The notes beneath the pieces were generated by a model. That model did no database searches. It worked only from the letters and a program-made list of their open reading frames with translations, and was not told the origin of the DNA. Made by a program: the position numbers and the translations under genes. Positions 58,647-64,000 of a stretch of DNA of 64,000 nt are shown in pieces (position 1 is the stretch's first letter; each line of letters starts with the position of its first letter). The stretch is from Clostridia bacterium (GTDB taxonomy: Bacteria > Bacillota > Clostridia > Christensenellales > CAG-138), in NCBI GenBank assembly GCA_017525875.1, contig JAFXSG010000025.1, positions 62,001 to 126,000 on the forward strand, written 5' to 3'.

Positions 58647-60386
58647 ATGAAGGTCAAGAATATTCTCGGCGAGCGTTTCAAGGAACGTGCGTACGATATC
58701 GAAAGCCAGAATCTGATGACGCGCGGCGGCTACATGAAGCAGGTCGGCAACGGCATCTATTCGCTTTTCATGCCCGCGAAGCGCATCCAGAACAAGATCG
58801 AGCAGATCCTGCGCGAGGAGATGGACGCGATCGACGGCCAGGAGGTCCTCTTCCCGGTCGTAATGCCCGCCACGCTCTGGCAGAGCTCCGGCAGGTTCGA
58901 TTCCATCGGCAGGGAGCTGCTCCGCTTCAAGGACAGGAGCGGCGCGGACATGGTCCTCGGCATGACCCATGAGGAAGCGGCGGTCCAGCTCGCGATGAAC
59001 GTTGCGGGGACCTACCAGAAGTATCCTTTCATGATCTACCAGATCCAGACCAAGTTCCGCGACGAGCCCCGCGCAAGGGGAGGCCTGATCCGCGTACGCG
59101 AGTTCACCATGAAGGACGCGTATTCCTTCCACACCTCGCAGGAGGACCTTGAAAAGTACTACGAGCGCGCCTACCGTGCCTACGAGCGCATCTACGCGCG
59201 CGCCGGCGTGCCGGAGGTGCTTGCCGTCAAGTCCGACAGCGGAATGATGGGAGGCAAGGTCAGCCATGAGTTCATGCTCCTGACCGATATCGGCGAGGAT
59301 ACGATCGTGACCTGCCCGGAGTGCGGCTTCCGCGCCAATATGGAGGCCTGCGACGCGATCACCGAGAACACGGCCGACGCGGAGCTCCTGCCGCTCACCG
59401 AGGTTTTCACCGGCGAAGCCAAGACCATCGAGGACGTCGGCGAAATGCTGCACATGAGCTCTGAAAAATCCTGCAAGGCCGTCGTCTATCAGCGCAATGA
59501 GGACGATTCCTACGTGCTCGTCTTCTGCCGCGGCGACCGCGAGATCAACGAGACAAAGCTCACGAATTATCTCAAGGCGGAGATTCATCCCGCGCAGGAC
59601 CTCACGAACGCGAACCTCGCGGCCGGCAATATCGGCCCCGTCGGCCTTGAAACGAAGGCGACCGTGCTGTTCGACCGCTCGCTCGTCGGAGCGACGAACC
59701 TCGTCTGCGGCGCGAACAGGGAGGAGTACCACTTCACGGGCTTCACTCCCGCGCGCGATCTTCCCGAAAACACCGTTTATTTCGACCTTTGCAAGGCCGT
59801 TGCGGGCGGCGTCTGCCCCGGCTGCGGCAAGCATTCGCTCAAGATCAGCCGCGGCATCGAGGTGGGCAACATCTTCCAGCTCGGCAAGCGCTATACCGAG
59901 GCAATGGGCATGACCTACGACAGCGAGAACGGCGAAAGAAAGAACCCGATCATGGGCTGCTACGGCATCGGCGTCGGCCGCCTGATCGCCTCCGTCTGCG
60001 AGGCGCATCACGACGATTACGGCCCCATCTGGCCGATCACCATCGCGCCCTGGCAGGTGCAGATCTGCGCCCTCAGGATCGACGACGAGAACGTCAGAGC
60101 CGCCGCGGACAAGCTTTATGAAGAGCTCGAAAAGGCAGGCGCCGAAGTGCTGTATGACGACCGCGCGGTCTCCGCAGGCGTCATGTTCTCCGACGCGGAC
60201 CTGCTCGCGGCTCCCGTGCGCGTGGTCATCAGCCCCAAGACGCTCCAGCGCGGCTGCTTCGAGCTTGCCGCACGCGATAAGAGCTTCCGCGAAGATATCA
60301 GCGCGGAAGGCGCGTGCGAGGCCGTACTCGCGAAGATCCGCGAGCTGACCGAGGCCGTCAACGCCAAAGTCCCCGAAAGACTGTAA
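58647..60386 (+). CDS. proS: Prolyl-tRNA synthetase, bacterial type
   Basis: 579 aa from the ATG at 58647, preceded by GGGGGA; an upstream GTG falls in the hairpin and is rejected. Class II motifs are visible (MPATLWQSSGR; motif 2 YQIQTKFRDEPRARGGLIRVREFTMKD; motif 3 near MGCYGIGVGRLIAS). The INS editing domain (about residues 225-385, SEKSCKAVVYQRNEDDS) marks the bacterial form. No T-box leader is seen ahead of it. Confidence 0.96.
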   Translation: MKVKNILGERFKERAYDIESQNLMTRGGYMKQVGNGIYSLFMPAKRIQNKIEQILREEMDAIDGQEVLFPVVMPATLWQSSGRFDSIGRELLRFKDRSGADMVLGMTHEEAAVQLAMNVAGTYQKYPFMIYQIQTKFRDEPRARGGLIRVREFTMKDAYSFHTSQEDLEKYYERAYRAYERIYARAGVPEVLAVKSDSGMMGGKVSHEFMLLTDIGEDTIVTCPECGFRANMEACDAITENTADAELLPLTEVFTGEAKTIEDVGEMLHMSSEKSCKAVVYQRNEDDSYVLVFCRGDREINETKLTNYLKAEIHPAQDLTNANLAAGNIGPVGLETKATVLFDRSLVGATNLVCGANREEYHFTGFTPARDLPENTVYFDLCKAVAGGVCPGCGKHSLKISRGIEVGNIFQLGKRYTEAMGMTYDSENGERKNPIMGCYGIGVGRLIASVCEAHHDDYGPIWPITIAPWQVQICALRIDDENVRAAADKLYEELEKAGAEVLYDDRAVSAGVMFSDADLLAAPVRVVISPKTLQRGCFELAARDKSFREDISAEGACEAVLAKIRELTEAVNAKVPERL

Positions 60387-60403
60387 ACTATCTGAACAAG
60401 CCG

Positions 60404-60436
60404 GGCCTGTCGTACGAGCGTACGACAGGCCGTTTT
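60404..60436 (+). terminator. Terminator of proS
   Basis: GGCCTGTCGTA (60404-60414), loop CGAGCG, TACGACAGGCC (60421-60431), then GTTTTC. Confidence 0.88.
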
Positions 60437-60488
60437 CATATTCATGCTCAGGAAAAATCAAAAGGATATTCATTTTTTGACCGATCTG

Positions 60489-60497
60489 TGTTATAAT
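60489..60497 (+). promoter_or_regulatory. Extended -10 of pgi
   Basis: TGT-TATAAT about 32 bases before the pgi start. The -35 is not clear; TTGACC lies too close. Confidence 0.55.
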
Positions 60498-60528
60498 GAT
60501 AAAAGCCTGAATCTGGAGGTATAATAGA

Positions 60529-61971
60529 ATGACCGAACGAGCGACGATCTATACTGATTCCGAGATCAGAAAAGCTATGCGCGTGCGCGTGGACTACAAC
60601 AACATGCTGTCAACTGCCGTTGGCGAGCACGGCGTCACCGAGCAGGAGATCGCCGATATGCAGCCCCGGCTCAAAGCCGCTTTTGAATCGGCTAACGCGA
60701 AGCGCGACATGATGCGCTGGCGCGATCTCTATAAGACGATGCCCGCCGTAGTCGACTCCATCCTCGAAGCGGCTGCGTTCGTGCGCGAAACCGCGGAAAA
60801 CTTCGTCGTGCTCGGCATCGGCGGCAGCGCTCTCGGCCCGATCGCCGTTCAGCAGGCGCTTTGCCACCTCCATCACAACGACCTCGGCAAGGAGCGCACG
60901 GGCAGCCCGCGCATCTTCGTTGAGGACAATATCGACCCGGAGCGCATGACCGCTCTGTTCGACGTCATCGACCTTGACAACACCGTTTTCAACGTCATCA
61001 CCAAGTCCGGCAGCACCTCGGAGACCATGGCGCAGCTGCTCATCGTAACGCGCCTGCTGCTCGACAGGTTCGGTGAAGAGGGCCTTCGCGACCATCTCAT
61101 CGCCACTACTGATAAGGAAAAGGGCAATCTGGTCGGTATCGCAAGAAAATACAACCTCCGCACCTTCGTCGTTCCGGACGGCGTGGGCGGCAGGTTCTCG
61201 GAGCTTTGCCCGGTAGGTCTGCTTCCCGCAGCTGTCGCGGGCGTGGATATCCGCACGCTGCTCGACGGCGCGGGCTTTATGGACGAGCTCTGCTCCGTGC
61301 CCGAACCCGAAAAGAACCCCGCGCTGGTGCTCGCCGGCCTCGAAGTGCTCGCGATGGAGGACCACGGCGCGAACGTCGGCGTGCTGATGCCCTATGCGGA
61401 CTCGCTCAAGTACATGTCCGACTGGTACGCGCAGCTCTGGGCGGAATCCCTCGGCAAGAAAAAGACCGTGAACGGCGAGATGAAGCGCTTCGGCCAGACC
61501 CCGGTCAAGTCGCTCGGCGTGACAGACCAGCACTCCCAGGTCCAGCTCTACACCGACGGTCCGTTCGACAAGACGATCACCTTCCTCGGCGTTATGAACT
61601 TCCGCACGGAAGTCACGATCCCGCACGCCTTCGACGATATCCCGAACGTCGCCTTCCTCTCCGGGCACACGCTCAACGAGCTCATCACCGCGGAGCGCAT
61701 CGCGACCGAACACGCCGTCACCGTCAGCGGCCACATGAACAAGACCGTCCTCATCCCGGAGGTCAACGAGTTCACGCTCGGCCAGCTGCTGATGCTGTTC
61801 GAAATGCAGACCGCGTTCGCGGGCGAGCTTTTGGGCATCGACGCTTTCGACCAGCCCGGCGTTGAAGAGGGCAAGAACGCAACCTACGCGCTGCTCGGCA
61901 AGCCCGGCTACGACGAAAAACTCGCGGAGCTCAAGTCCTCCGCCGTCAAGCAGGAAAAATACGTTATCTGA
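60529..61971 (+). CDS. pgi: Glucose-6-phosphate isomerase
   Basis: 480 aa. The SIS sugar-phosphate site is VLGIGGSALGPIAVQQAL, with NVITKSGSTSETMAQLL and the closing GQLLMLFEMQTAFAGELLGIDAFDQPGVEEGK (the P-glucose isomerase signature 2 region). It interconverts glucose 6-phosphate and fructose 6-phosphate. GGAGGT precedes the ATG. The ROK kinase at the window's left edge could feed it. Confidence 0.96.
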   Translation: MTERATIYTDSEIRKAMRVRVDYNNMLSTAVGEHGVTEQEIADMQPRLKAAFESANAKRDMMRWRDLYKTMPAVVDSILEAAAFVRETAENFVVLGIGGSALGPIAVQQALCHLHHNDLGKERTGSPRIFVEDNIDPERMTALFDVIDLDNTVFNVITKSGSTSETMAQLLIVTRLLLDRFGEEGLRDHLIATTDKEKGNLVGIARKYNLRTFVVPDGVGGRFSELCPVGLLPAAVAGVDIRTLLDGAGFMDELCSVPEPEKNPALVLAGLEVLAMEDHGANVGVLMPYADSLKYMSDWYAQLWAESLGKKKTVNGEMKRFGQTPVKSLGVTDQHSQVQLYTDGPFDKTITFLGVMNFRTEVTIPHAFDDIPNVAFLSGHTLNELITAERIATEHAVTVSGHMNKTVLIPEVNEFTLGQLLMLFEMQTAFAGELLGIDAFDQPGVEEGKNATYALLGKPGYDEKLAELKSSAVKQEKYVI

Positions 61972-61980
61972 TGAAAGGTA

Positions 61981-61995
61981 CCGCCGGTCCGGCGG
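61981..61995 (+). promoter_or_regulatory. GC hairpin abutting the rodA start
   Basis: CCGCCG-GTC-CGGCGG ends seven bases before the rodA ATG and covers the only purine-rich stretch (GGCGG) placed like a ribosome binding site. It may lower rodA translation. Confidence 0.5.
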
Positions 61996-62001
61996 CTTGA
62001 A

Positions 62002-63189
62002 ATGAGCCTTTTCAATAAAGAAAGTCTCAAAAGAATAGATTGGTTCACGCTTATCATCGTCCTTGCGCTCGTTGCGTTCGGAACGGTCGCGCTCGCCTCC
62101 GTCATGGCAAAGCCCTTTGACGGGAGCGAGAGCGGCTTTGCCGATTACTGGAGCAAGTTCAACGTTGAGTACCTGCAAAAGCACGTCATCAACTTCATGA
62201 TCGGCTTTGCGGCGATGATAATCGTCTTACTGCTCGATTACAGCTTTATAAAGCCCTTCGCGCTCTGGATCTACGCCGCTGTCATCGGTCTGCTCGCGCT
62301 GCTGTTCGTGTTCGGCAAAGTCCGCGGCGGCGCGCAGGGCTGGTTCGTCTTCGACTCCCTCGAGCGAGCGATACAGCCCGGCGAGCTGAGCAAGATCGCG
62401 CTCATAATCACGCTTTCAAAGTTCGTCTCCACGGCGATGGACGAGCAGGGAGGCCTGCGCCGCTTCAAGGACGTTATGACGGCGGCGGGACTCACCGCGC
62501 TGCCGTTCATTCTGATCGTCCTTCAGCCCGACTACGGCACGGCGAGCGTTCTGCTTGTCATAATGATCGCCATATTCTTCGTCGCGAGGATCTACTGGCT
62601 GTACGTTGTCATCGCCGCGGTTCTCGCGGGCGTCGGCCTGCCGGCTGTATACGCGTTCGTGCTGACGAAAAACCAGCGCCAGCGCATCGACGTGTTCATC
62701 AATCCGGATGCCGCAAGCGACGACGCGAAGTATCAGGTCAACCAGTCGAAGATGGCGATAGGCTCGGGCCGGCTGCTCGGCAAGGGCTTTTTCCGAGAGC
62801 AGACGCTTGCGCAGCTGCGCTACGTTCCCGCGAGGCATACCGACTTCATCTTCAGCGGCATCACGGAGGGCGTGGGCTTTGTCGGCAGCGCGATACTGAT
62901 CGTCGCGTTCTTCGCGCTGATGCTGCGCTGGCTCTATATCGCCGCGCGCGCAAAGGACAGCTTCGGCACCTGCATTGCGGTGGGCGTCGTTGCGATGTTC
63001 GCCGCGCATATCTTCGAGAATATCGGCATGACGATGGGCATAATGCCGGTCACCGGCATCCCGCTGCCGTTCATCAGCTACGGCGGCTCGAACATGCTTA
63101 CCAACATGATAGGCGTGGGGCTCGTTATGAACGTCCACATGCACCGCAACTTCAAGAAAAAACATAAGTACGGAGATACGCTTGACTGA
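62002..63189 (+). CDS. rodA: RodA-type SEDS peptidoglycan glycosyltransferase
   Basis: 395 aa, about ten helices. [20 protein letters not shown] opens the SEDS fold; [18 protein letters not shown] holds the catalytic-type Asp, and [29 protein letters not shown] and [16 protein letters not shown] are the family signatures. It polymerises lipid II with a class B PBP during wall elongation. RodA rather than FtsW is favoured by the N-terminus ([10 protein letters not shown]) but is not certain. Thirty bases follow the pgi stop. Confidence 0.92.
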   Translation: MSLFNKESLKRIDWFTLIIVLALVAFGTVALASVMAKPFDGSESGFADYWSKFNVEYLQKHVINFMIGFAAMIIVLLLDYSFIKPFALWIYAAVIGLLALLFVFGKVRGGAQGWFVFDSLERAIQPGELSKIALIITLSKFVSTAMDEQGGLRRFKDVMTAAGLTALPFILIVLQPDYGTASVLLVIMIAIFFVARIYWLYVVIAAVLAGVGLPAVYAFVLTKNQRQRIDVFINPDAASDDAKYQVNQSKMAIGSGRLLGKGFFREQTLAQLRYVPARHTDFIFSGITEGVGFVGSAILIVAFFALMLRWLYIAARAKDSFGTCIAVGVVAMFAAHIFENIGMTMGIMPVTGIPLPFISYGGSNMLTNMIGVGLVMNVHMHRNFKKKHKYGDTLD

Positions 63190-63212
63190 GTTTCGGTCAG
63201 GCGCCTTTCTTT

Positions 63213-64000
63213 ATGAAGACTGAACAATACAGCAAAAACTCAATAGATGCGCTCGAGCTTGCGAGGGCGGCGTCCGCGCGGCTCGGGCACGGCTTCGTCG
63301 GGTCGGAGCATATCCTGCTCGGCCTTGCACAGGCGCATGGCGCAGCGCGCACGGCGCTCAATGAAGCGGGCATTACTGAGGAAACGATCCTGCCGTACGC
63401 GGATACGGTCATCCCCGATACCGCACGCAGGCAGTTTACGGACAGCACGGGCTACACAGCCGACGCAAAGCGCGTACTCGAGCTTGCGCTTTACGAGGCT
63501 AAAGGAGACCGCGCTTCCGAGATCGGGACGAAGCATATCCTTCTCGGGATCCTGCGCGGCGAAGAGATCTTTGCCTGCCGCATCCTGGAGATCCTACTTC
63601 AGGACTTTTCGCTTATTAAAAAAAGCCTTACAAGTCTGTCGGACGACCGTCCGACTGAACCGGAGGATCCGGACGCCATAAGCAAAAACGAATTCGATGA
63701 AAGAGGCAGCTGTGAATTCGGAGCCGACCCACTCAGCGCGCCCGTTTTCGGCGAGCAGAATCGCAGGCGCGCCTTCGAAGGCGGGAAAGACGCTTATAGA
63801 GAGAGCGGAGAGCAGGCCGAAGGGAACGACGATCCGCTGCGCTTTTTGACGGATCTTACTGCCGCTGCCCGCGAGGGGCGGCTCGATCCGCTTATCGGAT
63901 GCGAGAACGAGCTTTCAAGGCTCTCTCAGACGCTGCTTCGCAGGGGCAAGAATAATCCCGTCCTCGTCGGCCGCCCCGGCGTGGGCAAATCGGCGATCGT
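63213..64000 (+). CDS. ClpC/ClpA-like AAA+ ATPase (3' truncated by window)
   Basis: 262 codons up to the window edge. Two Clp-N repeats ([20 protein letters not shown] with [30 protein letters not shown] with [13 protein letters not shown]) occupy residues 1-140. A long polar, acidic linker (about 145-208) follows, then the first AAA+ domain begins: [20 protein letters not shown] and Walker [14 protein letters not shown]. The linker is longer than in typical ClpC. It would unfold substrates for ClpP. ATG with a weak site (CAGGCG), 23 bases after rodA. Confidence 0.88.
   Translation, partial: MKTEQYSKNSIDALELARAASARLGHGFVGSEHILLGLAQAHGAARTALNEAGITEETILPYADTVIPDTARRQFTDSTGYTADAKRVLELALYEAKGDRASEIGTKHILLGILRGEEIFACRILEILLQDFSLIKKSLTSLSDDRPTEPEDPDAISKNEFDERGSCEFGADPLSAPVFGEQNRRRAFEGGKDAYRESGEQAEGNDDPLRFLTDLTAAAREGRLDPLIGCENELSRLSQTLLRRGKNNPVLVGRPGVGKSAI

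Overview
The window reads as a chromosome segment of an anaerobic, Gram-positive-type Clostridia bacterium of fairly high GC (inference). The grounds are strong AGGAGG-type ribosome binding sites, TATAAT promoters with 16-17 base spacers, RNase J, YlbF, MltG, the diadenylate cyclase pair CdaA/CdaR, peptidase U32, a RodA-type SEDS protein, ornithine fermentation genes and a dockerin-bearing secreted protein. An uncultured gut or rumen lineage would fit; the genus cannot be read from this sequence. The window opens inside a HAD/ROK gene and ends inside a ClpC-like ATPase gene.

Layout. 1-3.9 kb (+): a HAD phosphatase joined in frame to a ROK sugar kinase, a proteasome-fold Ntn-hydrolase-like protein, and a MATE/SpoVB-type flippase. 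3.9-18.4 kb (-): CdaA, CdaR, an FAD oxidoreductase, a P-loop ATPase, a SLOG protein and an ABC-F ATPase, then RNase J, YlbF, MltG, DUF2461, nicotinamidase-like, NusG-II, Gx transporter and U32 peptidase. 18.6-21.8 kb (+): YcxB-like, SanA/YdcF-like and oligoendopeptidase F. 21.9-24.7 kb: an AT-richer pair of divergent genes, a winged-helix regulator and a secreted LRR-dockerin protein. 24.8-27.5 kb (+): a TldD/PmbA pair. 27.6-33.3 kb (-): UDPGP-type pyrophosphorylase, dihydrolipoyl dehydrogenase, GNAT, a DUF3784-like gene split by an amber codon, an EamA transporter with a histidine tail, and an unknown protein. Two copies of a terminator-promoter module flank the EamA gene. 33.3-34.1 kb: tRNA-Thr and tRNA-Pro, with extra tandem copies of the tRNA-Pro tail and terminator.

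34.1-43.4 kb (-): an NlpC-like/PG-binding protein, then a full oxidative ornithine fermentation operon (ord, ortA, ortB, oraS, oraE, glmL, orr) ending in a thioredoxin-like protein. The pathway is L-ornithine to D-ornithine to 2,4-diaminopentanoate to 2-amino-4-ketopentanoate to acetyl-CoA plus D-alanine. 43.5-51 kb (-): an ECF sigma factor with a probable membrane regulator, the GGGtGRT/NifU-like pair, alanine racemase, CcdA-like and TypA. 51-56.5 kb (-): a heterodimeric ABC exporter followed by an RsmF-type rRNA methyltransferase, preceded by an unannotated 30-codon leader peptide and an attenuator. 56.6-64 kb (+): groES, groEL, proS, pgi, rodA and the start of a clpC-like gene.

Most interesting items: the leader-peptide attenuator of the ABC exporter; the tRNA-Pro tail array; the duplicated terminator-promoter cassette; the amber-split small membrane protein; the Ntn-hydrolase-like protein with a Pro/Gln-rich insertion; and the HAD-ROK gene with an internal start signal. 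No CRISPR array, rRNA gene, complete insertion sequence or intact prophage was seen.
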